Part shown: positions 45,365 to 52,023 of the stretch, piece after piece
Layout: the number at the start of each line of letters is the position of its first letter
Numbering within the stretch: position 1 is the first letter of the stretch
Program-made: the position numbers and the translations under genes
DNA from: Mycolicibacterium sp. P1-5
GTDB lineage: Bacteria > Actinomycetota > Actinomycetes > Mycobacteriales > Mycobacteriaceae
DNA length: 64,000 nucleotides
NCBI RefSeq assembly: GCF_008329565.1
Contig: NZ_NPKT01000025.1
Location: 1 to 64,000 of the forward strand
Reading direction: 5' to 3'
The notes under the pieces: model-generated
What the model was told of the DNA's origin: nothing
What the model saw: the letters and a program-made list of their open reading frames with translations, nothing else
Database searches by the model: none

Positions 45365-46279
45365 GTGGCTTTTCGACTGCGGAATGTTCCGCTGCTCTCG
45401 CGCGTGGGCGCCGACCGTGCCGACCATCTGCGCACCGACATCGACGCCGCCATCGCCGGCTGGGCCGATGCCGTGCTGCTGCGAGTCGATCACCGCAACC
45501 AGGTGATGATCGCCGACGGCCGGGTCGCGCTGACGCCGGCGGCCGAACACGCCGACAAGCCGCCGCCGGATGCGGTGTTCCTCGGCCGACTACAGGACGA
45601 GCGCCACGTGTGGGCGGTACGCGCCGCCCTGGAAGCCCCCGAGGACGGCACGGGCGAGGTGTCCGACCTGCGCCGCGGCGGTCACCAGATCGACGATGTC
45701 AGCGCCCAGCTGCTTGCCTCCGCGCTGGCCCTGCTGAACTGGCATGAGCACGCCCGGTACAGCGCGGTGGACGGCTCTCCGACCAAGGTGATCAAGGCCG
45801 GCTGGTCGCGCGCCAATCTGCTTACCGGCCACGAAGAATTTCCCCGCATCGACCCGGCAATCATCGTGTTGATCCACGATGGCCACGACCGCGCGGTGCT
45901 GGCCCGTCAGACCGCATGGCCGCAGCGGCTGTTCTCGTTGCTCGCCGGGTTCGTGGAGGCGGGCGAGTCTTTCGAGAGCTGTGTGGCGCGCGAGGTCTAC
46001 GAGGAGATCGGCCTGTCGGTGCGCGACGTCGAGTACCTGGGCAGCCAGCCGTGGCCCTTCCCGCGGTCACTGATGGTGGGGTTCCACGCGATCGGCGATC
46101 CGGAGCAGGAGTTCGTCTTTCATGACGGCGAGATCGCCGAGGCGGCCTGGTTCACCCGCGCGGAAGTCCGCGAGGCGCTCGAACAAGGCGACTGGAGCAG
46201 TGACTCGCCGTCGAAACTTCTGCTGCCGGGCTCGATCTCGATCGCCCGCGAGATCATCGAATCCTGGGCCCACGCCTAA
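45365..46279 (+). CDS. nudC: NAD(H) pyrophosphatase NudC
   Basis: A 304-residue Nudix hydrolase cleaving NADH to NMNH and AMP and able to remove NAD caps. The Nudix box is G195-L217 (GFVEAGESFESC, AREVYEEIGL), and the NADH signature SQPWPFP is at 227-233. The zinc-ribbon cysteines of enterobacterial NudC are missing: the region reads WHEHARYSAVDGSPTK, as in other mycobacterial NudC. Activity without zinc is expected in this lineage. GTG 45365 is 4 bases after the K+ channel gene. Confidence 0.94.
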   Translation: MAFRLRNVPLLSRVGADRADHLRTDIDAAIAGWADAVLLRVDHRNQVMIADGRVALTPAAEHADKPPPDAVFLGRLQDERHVWAVRAALEAPEDGTGEVSDLRRGGHQIDDVSAQLLASALALLNWHEHARYSAVDGSPTKVIKAGWSRANLLTGHEEFPRIDPAIIVLIHDGHDRAVLARQTAWPQRLFSLLAGFVEAGESFESCVAREVYEEIGLSVRDVEYLGSQPWPFPRSLMVGFHAIGDPEQEFVFHDGEIAEAAWFTRAEVREALEQGDWSSDSPSKLLLPGSISIAREIIESWAHA

Positions 46280-46352
46280 TTACGCCCAAACCGACAAACC
46301 GCCGCAATAGTTCGAGAGGAACGCGTCATTACGTCGATCTCGGCGCAACCGG

Positions 46353-46604
46353 TTAAGACGCGAGCTTGGCCTGAACCTCTTTGAGGCTGGGGTTGGTCAG
46401 CGCCGAACCGTCTGCGAACTTCACCGTCGGGACTGTCTGGTTGCCGCCGTTGACCGACATCACGAACTGGGCCGCGGCCGGATCGTGCTCGATGTCGACT
46501 TCGGCGAAGGAGATCCCCGCCGATTTCAGCGCGGTCTTGAGTCGTTTGCAGTAGCCGCACCACACGGTCGAGTACATGGTGAGCTGGGGATCGTTGCCAC
46601 TCAT
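46353..46604 (-). CDS. mrx1: mycoredoxin-1
   Basis: An 83-residue glutaredoxin-like protein, MSGNDPQLTMYSTVWCGYCK, with the CGYC active site at C16 and C19 and the cis-Pro segment QTVPTVKF. Mycoredoxin reduces mycothiol mixed disulfides with electrons from mycothiol. ATG 46604 gives the usual length; the open frame above it overlaps uvrD2. It is divergent from uvrD2, with about 60 bases between starts. Confidence 0.95.
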   Translation of the reverse strand: MSGNDPQLTMYSTVWCGYCKRLKTALKSAGISFAEVDIEHDPAAAQFVMSVNGGNQTVPTVKFADGSALTNPSLKEVQAKLAS

Positions 46605-46665
46605 GAGCTCGAACCTAGCGGAGCGCCGACGTGCAATGTCCCCACCCCCTGCCAAGATGGAGCGC

Positions 46666-48762
46666 ATGCCGGTGACCGTCGACCATTTGACCGGCCTCGA
46701 CGACGAACAGCGCGAGGCCGTGCTGGCCGCCCGGGGGCCGTTGTGTGTGCTGGCCGGCGCCGGCACCGGCAAGACGCGCACGATCACCCACCGGATCGCG
46801 CAACTGGTGGCCAACGGTCATGTCGCTGCGGGACAGGTGTTGGCGGTGACGTTCACCTCGCGCGCCGCGGGGGAGATGCGTTCTCGGCTTCGGGCCATCG
46901 ACGCGCAGAACATGGGTGCCCCGGTCGGGTCGGTGCAGGCGTTGACGTTCCACGCGGCCGCCCGCCGTCAGCTGCGATACTTCTGGCCGCGGGTGGTCGG
47001 TGATACCGGCTGGCAACTGCTGGACACCAAGTTCTCCGTCGTCGCGCAGGCCGCCAGCCGGGCCCGGTTGCAGGTCAGCACCGACGACGTCCGCGATCTC
47101 GCGGGGGAAATCGAATGGGCTAAAGCCTCGTTGATCAGCCCCGAGGGGTATGCGACCGCGGTGGCCAAAATCCAGCGCGATATCCCGCTGGACGCCGAAA
47201 AAGTAGCCACCGTCTACGCCGGCTACGAGAAGCTGAAAGCGAATCGGGACGGGATCGCGCTTCTTGATTTCGATGATCTGCTGCTGCACACCGCCGGCGC
47301 GATCGAGAACGACGCCGCGGTGGCCGCCGAGTTCCGCGACCGTTACCGCTGCTTCGTCGTCGACGAGTATCAGGACGTCACCCCGTTGCAGCAACGCGTG
47401 CTCGACGCGTGGCTGGGCAACCGCGACGACCTGACCGTCGTCGGCGACGCCAACCAGACCATCTATTCGTTCACCGGCGCCTCGCCGCGTTATCTGCTCG
47501 ACTTCTCCCGCCAGTTCCCCGACGCGACGGTGGTTCGCCTGGAACGCGACTACCGCTCGACGCCGCAGGTGGTGTCGCTGGCCAACCGGGTGATCGCCGC
47601 GGCGCGCGGCCGGGTGGCCGGCAGCAAGCTGCACCTGATCGGTCAGCGCGAGCCCGGCCCGTCGCCGACCTTCCATGAGCACCCCGATGAGGTCGCCGAA
47701 GCGGCGTCGGTCGCGCGTTCGATCAAGCGGCTTGTCGAATCCGGAACGCCCGCAGCCGAAATCGCGGTGCTATACCGGATCAACGCCCAATCCGAGGCAT
47801 ACGAGGAGGCGCTCACCGAGGCCGGGATTCCGTTCCAGGTGCGCGGCGGCGAGGGCTTCTTCAGTCGCCAGGAGATCCGTCAGTCGCTGCTGGCCCTTCA
47901 GCGCGCGGCGGAACGCGGCGCCGAGGGCCCGTTGCCCGAGATCGTGCGCCAGATCCTCGAACCGCTCGGCCTGACCGAGGAACCGCCCGCCGGCACGAAA
48001 GCCCGCGAGCGCTGGGAGGCGCTGACCGCGCTGGCCGAGCTCGTCGACGACGAGGTCGCCGCCCGCCCGCAGATTGATTTGCCCGCGCTGGTGGCCGAAT
48101 TGCGGGTGCGCGCCGATGCCCGGCACCCACCAGTGGTCCAGGGTGTGACGCTGGCGTCGCTGCACGCCGCCAAGGGCCTGGAGTGGGACGCGGTGTTCCT
48201 CGTGGGTGTGGCCGACGGCACGCTGCCAATCTCGCACGCGCTGGCCCACGGCCCCGACAGCGAGGCGGTGGAGGAGGAGCGGCGCCTGCTGTACGTCGGA
48301 ATCACCCGCGCCCGAATGCATTTGGAATTGAGCTGGGCGCTGGCTCGTACCCCGGGTGGTCGGCAGGGCCGGCGTCCGTCGCGATTTCTCAACGGCATCG
48401 CACCGCAGACGCAGGCCGAGCCGACGCCGAACCGGCCACGCCGGCAGAAGGGCGCGACCCCGCGCTGCCGTGTGTGCAACGCCGTGCTCAGCACGCCGCC
48501 GTCAATCATGTTGCGACGCTGCGAAACCTGTTCGGTCGACATCGACGACGAACTGCTGAGCCGGCTCAAGGACTGGCGACTGCGCACCGCCAAGGAACTG
48601 AAAGTTCCTGCCTACGTGGTCTTCACCGACAACACGCTGATCGCGATCGCCGAGTCGCTGCCCGCCGACGAAGCGGCACTCGTCGCGATCCCCGGCATCG
48701 GCGCACGCAAACTCGAGCAATTCGGTCCCGACGTGCTCGAGTTGGTGCGCGCCCGAAAATAG
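46666..48762 (+). CDS. uvrD2: ATP-dependent DNA helicase UvrD2
   Basis: A 698-residue superfamily I helicase. GAGTGKTRT is Walker A, VVDEYQDVTPLQQ motif II, VVGDANQTIYSFTGAS motif III, and LHAAKGLEWDAVF and RRLLYVGITRAR the last motifs. The C-terminus has a tetracysteine module (CRVCN and CETC) and an HRDC-like end (AIPGIGARKLEQFG). UvrD2 is the essential UvrD-like helicase of mycobacteria, and the tetracysteine module couples ATPase to unwinding. ATG 46666 is used; ATG 46657 is three codons upstream. Confidence 0.95.
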   Translation: MPVTVDHLTGLDDEQREAVLAARGPLCVLAGAGTGKTRTITHRIAQLVANGHVAAGQVLAVTFTSRAAGEMRSRLRAIDAQNMGAPVGSVQALTFHAAARRQLRYFWPRVVGDTGWQLLDTKFSVVAQAASRARLQVSTDDVRDLAGEIEWAKASLISPEGYATAVAKIQRDIPLDAEKVATVYAGYEKLKANRDGIALLDFDDLLLHTAGAIENDAAVAAEFRDRYRCFVVDEYQDVTPLQQRVLDAWLGNRDDLTVVGDANQTIYSFTGASPRYLLDFSRQFPDATVVRLERDYRSTPQVVSLANRVIAAARGRVAGSKLHLIGQREPGPSPTFHEHPDEVAEAASVARSIKRLVESGTPAAEIAVLYRINAQSEAYEEALTEAGIPFQVRGGEGFFSRQEIRQSLLALQRAAERGAEGPLPEIVRQILEPLGLTEEPPAGTKARERWEALTALAELVDDEVAARPQIDLPALVAELRVRADARHPPVVQGVTLASLHAAKGLEWDAVFLVGVADGTLPISHALAHGPDSEAVEEERRLLYVGITRARMHLELSWALARTPGGRQGRRPSRFLNGIAPQTQAEPTPNRPRRQKGATPRCRVCNAVLSTPPSIMLRRCETCSVDIDDELLSRLKDWRLRTAKELKVPAYVVFTDNTLIAIAESLPADEAALVAIPGIGARKLEQFGPDVLELVRARK

Positions 48763-48764
48763 AG

Positions 48765-49193
48765 TCAGTGACCGGGGCCGTAGTTTCCTGTCCTGGTGGT
48801 CGCGTTGGTGCCGTTCTGCGGGTGTCCGGATGTGGCTTGGCCCGTATAACTGTTGACCCCTCCGACGCCCTGGGTCGCCGTGCCACCCGGGTGGTTGGCA
48901 GTGCCGCCGCCGGTGTAGCTGGACGGCCCGCCGACACCGAGCGTCGCCGTACCGCCCGGGTGGTTGGCGGTACCGCCGCCGGTGTAGCTGGACGGCCCGC
49001 CGACGCCGAGCGTCGGCCCGAAGCCGGCGCCGGATACTGCTCCCGATTCGCCGCCGGCGTGCTCGGATGCTTCGGCGACGGGGATGCTGCTCATCGCGAT
49101 CGCCGCGAACAACATGGCTGCCCCGACCGTCAGAAGACTTCGGTGATGATGAAACGGACTGCGCTCGAGGTTATTTCGTACTCCCTGATCCAT
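48765..49193 (-). CDS. secreted protein with 23-residue tandem repeats
   Basis: A 142-residue protein. An N-terminal signal peptide (SLLTVGAAMLFAAIAMSSI with a cleavage site near VAEA/SEH, about residue 42-43) precedes a mature part made almost wholly of repeats. Repeats run at 61-83, 84-106 and a diverged third at 107-129, with the core GVGG-SSYTGGGTANHPGG. The repeat part is rich in Gly, Thr and Ser with Tyr and His. I do not recognise a family; a flexible exported or wall-associated protein is inferred. A ribosome site is poorly placed before ATG 49193. It lies two bases from the uvrD2 stop, convergent. Confidence 0.7.
   Translation of the reverse strand: MDQGVRNNLERSPFHHHRSLLTVGAAMLFAAIAMSSIPVAEASEHAGGESGAVSGAGFGPTLGVGGPSSYTGGGTANHPGGTATLGVGGPSSYTGGGTANHPGGTATQGVGGVNSYTGQATSGHPQNGTNATTRTGNYGPGH
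48807..49013 (-). repeat. 69-base tandem repeats within the secreted-protein gene
   Basis: Three tandem units at 49013-48945, 48944-48876 and 48875-48807. The first two are almost identical at base level; the third is diverged. Such arrays usually vary in copy number between strains. Confidence 0.85.
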
Positions 49194-49252
49194 TCCTCAA
49201 GAATGGAGGCAGAATCCGCCCAGGTCACGAGACTCATAGTGAAGACAAATGT

Positions 49253-50599
49253 TTACCGCTTCGGCGGTGCTTTCGCGATCTTCGGCGCCTGCCACGTCCC
49301 GTCCAGGGCTTCGGATTTCGGCCAGTACAGCCGCAACGCCGCGACGAACGGGCCCGTTGGCGCAGGTAGCCAATTGGCTTCCTTCTCCGCCCCGGGTGAC
49401 GAGTTCTGCAGGTAGATCGTCACCCCGCCGTCAGGATCCTGAACCAGATCGGGCAACATCGACGAATTGATCAGGTAGCGGTCAACCGGGTTGTCCACCA
49501 ACAAGCTTTCGGGCAACCGGTACATCGTCACCGACCAGAAGGCATTGACCGGCGGCAGCTGGCCTGCCGAAAATGTAAGCGTGCAGTTGTCGGCGCCGCT
49601 GAGCGGTCGGCCCTCGGCGTCGGTGCCCATGGCCGGATACATCGCTTCCAACTTCGAGTTGCCGTAGATGCCCAGCACCGCGCCGGCCATCCGATACAGA
49701 TAGTTGCCGTTGAGTTCGTGTTTGGTTCCGAACAATTCGCTTGTCGCCACCTCGCCGACGTCGATCCGGTGTTTGAGAGCGCCGAATTCCGCCCAGGCGT
49801 CGGATATCCCGGCCTCGACCGCTTCGCGCGTCTCCGGTCCTATCCGTAGGTTCTCGAAGCGGGCGCGCACGTCCTGTTCGGACCGCAACGTCGGGGCAAG
49901 TCCCCACAGGAAGTCCAACAGCGCGAAGAACTTCGGTGACGTGCGCTGCTCGTCGGGGGTCAGGGCGGCGGGGAAGTCGATGTCCGGTGCCGGAGGGGGA
50001 GCGGGGTCAGCCAGGAACGCCGACAACGGCTGCGCCGTGTACCCGGCTTGGATCGACGCGACCGCGTCGAGGTCATCGCGGGCGAAGAGTTGGGTGCGGT
50101 AGATGACCAGGACGAGCTCGGTATCGGACCGGATGATGCCGTCGATGCCCGCCGGCGTGGGTCCGTCCCAGCCCGGCCCGGCCAGCAGATAGGTGCCGCC
50201 GCCGTTGCCGGTGGTGCGGCTGCCGACGTAGGCGAAGTTGTGGGTGTAGCCGTCGACGAACTGCAGTGAGTAGTAGCGGCCCGGGTCGATCGGCGGAACG
50301 TTCAACACCAACGGCTCAGTACGCAGGTCCGCACCGAGCATCGAATAGGGGGTGTCCGAGTTCGGAGTCTGGATTGCGGCGTCTGCCGGGGTGTACACCC
50401 GTGCAGTGTTGTGCACCTGATTCCACGTGCCCTTGTACTCCGGGTTATCGGTATCGACGAAGTAGGAATACTGGACGCGGTAGTTGTCGACCATCGGGAA
50501 GCCGTAGATGTAGGCATCTTTGGCGATGGCCCTGACCTGCTCGAGACTTGGCGGTTCCCCGGCCGAGGTGGCCGGGGAACCCTCAAGTCCCGAATTCAT
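49253..50599 (-). CDS. DUF1254/DUF1214 domain protein
   Basis: A 448-residue protein with an N-terminal DUF1254 domain (AIAKDAYIYGFPMVDNYRVQ, PNSDTPYSMLGADLRTEPLV, GRYYSLQFVDGYTHNFAYVG) and a C-terminal DUF1214 domain (FWSVTMYRLPESLLVDNPVD, DGGVTIYLQNSSPG). The two-domain form is widespread in environmental bacteria and has no settled activity. No signal peptide is evident. Start ATG 50599 is 9 bases after tpx, so probably co-transcribed. It is absent from this place in M. tuberculosis. Confidence 0.88.
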   Translation of the reverse strand: MNSGLEGSPATSAGEPPSLEQVRAIAKDAYIYGFPMVDNYRVQYSYFVDTDNPEYKGTWNQVHNTARVYTPADAAIQTPNSDTPYSMLGADLRTEPLVLNVPPIDPGRYYSLQFVDGYTHNFAYVGSRTTGNGGGTYLLAGPGWDGPTPAGIDGIIRSDTELVLVIYRTQLFARDDLDAVASIQAGYTAQPLSAFLADPAPPPAPDIDFPAALTPDEQRTSPKFFALLDFLWGLAPTLRSEQDVRARFENLRIGPETREAVEAGISDAWAEFGALKHRIDVGEVATSELFGTKHELNGNYLYRMAGAVLGIYGNSKLEAMYPAMGTDAEGRPLSGADNCTLTFSAGQLPPVNAFWSVTMYRLPESLLVDNPVDRYLINSSMLPDLVQDPDGGVTIYLQNSSPGAEKEANWLPAPTGPFVAALRLYWPKSEALDGTWQAPKIAKAPPKR

Positions 50600-50608
50600 T
50601 TGCGGGGA

Positions 50609-51103
50609 TCAGCCCAGCGCGGAGATGGCGGCGTCGTAGTCGGGTTCTTGGCCGATCTCGGGGACGAGCTCGGTGTAGCTCACCTTGCCGTCGGCGCCGA
50701 CGACGACGACCGCGCGGCCCAGCAGGCCGGCCATCGGGCCGTCGACGACCGTCATGCCGAAATCCTCACCGAAGCTGCTGCGGAATGCCGACGCAGCGAC
50801 GGCATTCTCGATGCCCTCGGCGCCGCAGAACCGCTTCAGCGCGAACGGCAGATCATTGGACACGTTCACCACCGCGACGCCGGTGGCTGCCGCGCGCTCG
50901 TTGAAGGTCCGCACGCTGGTGGCGCACACCGGGGTGTCCACCGAAGGAAAGATGTTGAGCACCACAGCTTTTCCACCGAACTGGCTGCTTTCCAGGTTGC
51001 CGAGGTCGGTGCCGGTCAAGGTGAAGGCGGGGGCCTGGGCGCCGACGGCGGGCAGGTCTCCAACGGTGTTGATCGGGTTTCCACGCAAAGTTATCTGTGC
51101 CAT
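50609..51103 (-). CDS. tpx: thiol peroxidase Tpx
   Basis: A 164-residue atypical 2-Cys peroxiredoxin, MAQITLRGNPINTVGDLP. The peroxidatic C60 is in PSVDTPVCATSVRTFN and the resolving C93 in RFCGAEGI. It reduces organic and hydrogen peroxides with thioredoxin. In M. tuberculosis tpx is at another locus (Rv1932), so this gene has moved with the DUF1254 gene. ATG 51103 gives the usual length. Confidence 0.95.
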   Translation of the reverse strand: MAQITLRGNPINTVGDLPAVGAQAPAFTLTGTDLGNLESSQFGGKAVVLNIFPSVDTPVCATSVRTFNERAAATGVAVVNVSNDLPFALKRFCGAEGIENAVAASAFRSSFGEDFGMTVVDGPMAGLLGRAVVVVGADGKVSYTELVPEIGQEPDYDAAISALG

Positions 51104-51172
51104 GGGAATTAGTTTCTCAGGAGCGGCGTTGCGGCTCTTGAGCGGGTCAGCCCCGATGGCTTTTGGGGCTGG

Positions 51173-51235
51173 CGCCGAGATTGAGACCATGCAGAGAATG
51201 TGCGAGTAGACCTCTGTGTGAGGTCAATCTCGGCG
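51173..51235. repeat. 12-base inverted repeat between tpx and the whiB7 promoter
   Basis: CGCCGAGATTGA at 51173-51184 and TCAATCTCGGCG at 51224-51235 are perfect inverted repeats. A smaller hairpin lies inside (GACCTC 51209-51214, GAGGTC 51220-51225). No T-run follows. It could be an insulator or a remnant of an intergenic repeat. Confidence 0.55.
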
Positions 51236-51275
51236 TTGGTCCGAGAGGCCCAACAAGTGCAAAAGCGCAGGTCAG

Positions 51276-51313
51276 AAAATCGCTTGTGGCGAAATGGTGT
51301 TAGGGTTTAGCCT
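51276..51313 (+). promoter_or_regulatory. whiB7 autoregulatory promoter
   Basis: The AT-rich stretch AGAAAAT ends at 51280, three bases before a -35-like TTGTGG (51284-51289). An 18-base spacer and TAGCCT (51308-51313) follow. An A/T run three bases upstream of the -35 is the signature of WhiB7-SigA-dependent promoters, where the WhiB7 AT-hook binds, so self-activation is expected. Transcription would begin near 51320. Confidence 0.72.
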
Positions 51314-51374
51314 CGAATCCGAAAATCCTGTGCCGATGACGGCGACAGGGCGTCATGACGAAAGGAGGGGCCCG

Positions 51375-51572
51375 ATGATTACCAGCACTACGGACTTTGG
51401 CGTAGCTGGCATGGCACGTCGTGCGTGGTCCTTCAGTGTCGTCATGGCGACCTCCTCGCATCACGCTTTCGGCGCCCCGCGCGCCGGCGCCGCCGCCGCT
51501 ATTCCGGCGCCGCGTAAGCGTCGCGCCAACGCCGCCTCGACCATCGCGTCCGTGGACAGGAGCTTCATCTAG
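51375..51572 (+). CDS. whiB7 leader uORF (65 codons)
   Basis: A small frame in the whiB7 leader, starting at ATG 51375 after a near-ideal ribosome site (AAAGGAGGGG, 4-base spacing) and ending at TAG 51570-51572. The product starts MITSTTDFGVAGMARRAWSF and is basic and Ala/Arg-rich. Translated upstream frames with attenuators are known in front of mycobacterial whiB7 and sense ribosome stalling by antibiotics. The peptide itself probably has no function. The last part of the frame contains the antiterminator arm. Confidence 0.82.
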   Translation: MITSTTDFGVAGMARRAWSFSVVMATSSHHAFGAPRAGAAAAIPAPRKRRANAASTIASVDRSFI

Positions 51573-51606
51573 GAAAGCTCCCAGACACAGCCAACTGGCC
51601 ACGGAC
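51548..51606 (+). promoter_or_regulatory. whiB7 leader antiterminator helix and uORF stop hairpin
   Basis: GTCCGTGG (51548-51555, inside the uORF) is a perfect complement of CCACGGAC (51599-51606), which is the left arm of the attenuator. A second hairpin, GGAGCTT (51559-51565) with AAGCTCC (51575-51581), brackets the uORF stop codon. The first pairing excludes the attenuator. A ribosome translating the end of the uORF would cover it and favour termination, whereas stalling earlier would free it. Confidence 0.72.
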
Positions 51607-51639
51607 CCGAAGTCAAAAGGATCCGTGGCCTTTGTGTTT
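51597..51639 (+). terminator. whiB7 attenuator
   Basis: GGCCACGGA (51597-51605) and TCCGTGGCC (51622-51630) form a perfect 9-base stem, with two more pairs above an A/C mismatch, followed by TTTGTGTTT. It is an intrinsic terminator between the uORF and whiB7, 68 bases before the whiB7 start. Confidence 0.88.
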
Positions 51640-51707
51640 CCCCGATTCCTGGCCCGGATCCCCCCAAAGAGATACAGCCATTCGACCAGGAAGCAGGTGA
51701 GCGAGAC

Positions 51708-51977
51708 ATGTCGACATCGACAGTCCGCCAGGAGAAGCTGCCGGCGTTGCCGTGCCACGTCGGCAATCCCGACCTGTGGTTCGCCGAGAGTCCCATGGAT
51801 CTGGAGCGCGCCAAGGTGCTCTGCGGGGACTGTCCGATCCGGCGGCAATGCCTTACCGCCGCATTGGATCGCGGTGAGCCGTGGGGAGTTTGGGGCGGCG
51901 AGATCATTGAACGCGGCAGCGTTGTGGCGCGCAAACGGCCACGTGGACGTCCGCGCAAGGACGTGATTGCGGCCTAA
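51708..51977 (+). CDS. whiB7: WhiB7 intrinsic antibiotic resistance activator
   Basis: An 89-residue WhiB protein. The [4Fe-4S] ligands are C16, C39, C42 and C48, the turn is GVWGG (60-64), and the C-terminal AT-hook RGRPRK is at 79-84. WhiB7 binds the primary sigma factor and A/T-rich DNA to switch on efflux, ribosome-modifying and other resistance genes after exposure to ribosome-targeting drugs. Its transcript carries the uORF and attenuator described above. It converges on the ABC1 kinase gene, with a long hairpin at the junction. Confidence 0.97.
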   Translation: MSTSTVRQEKLPALPCHVGNPDLWFAESPMDLERAKVLCGDCPIRRQCLTAALDRGEPWGVWGGEIIERGSVVARKRPRGRPRKDVIAA

Positions 51978-51981
51978 CGGT

Positions 51982-52023
51982 GTCGAGCCTGGACCGGTGT
52001 CAGTGCACCGGTTCGGGCTCGAC
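51982..52023. terminator. 18-pair hairpin at the whiB7 / ABC1-kinase junction
   Basis: Arms 51982-51999 and 52006-52023 pair over 18 positions with only two G-U pairs and a six-base loop (TCAGTG). There is no T-run, as in many mycobacterial hairpin terminators. The right arm encodes the last residues and stop of the kinase gene, so both genes could use it. Confidence 0.6.

Noticed and set aside
46280..46352. Terminator between nudC and mrx1
   Set aside because: No stable inverted repeat with a T-run could be found in this short gap.
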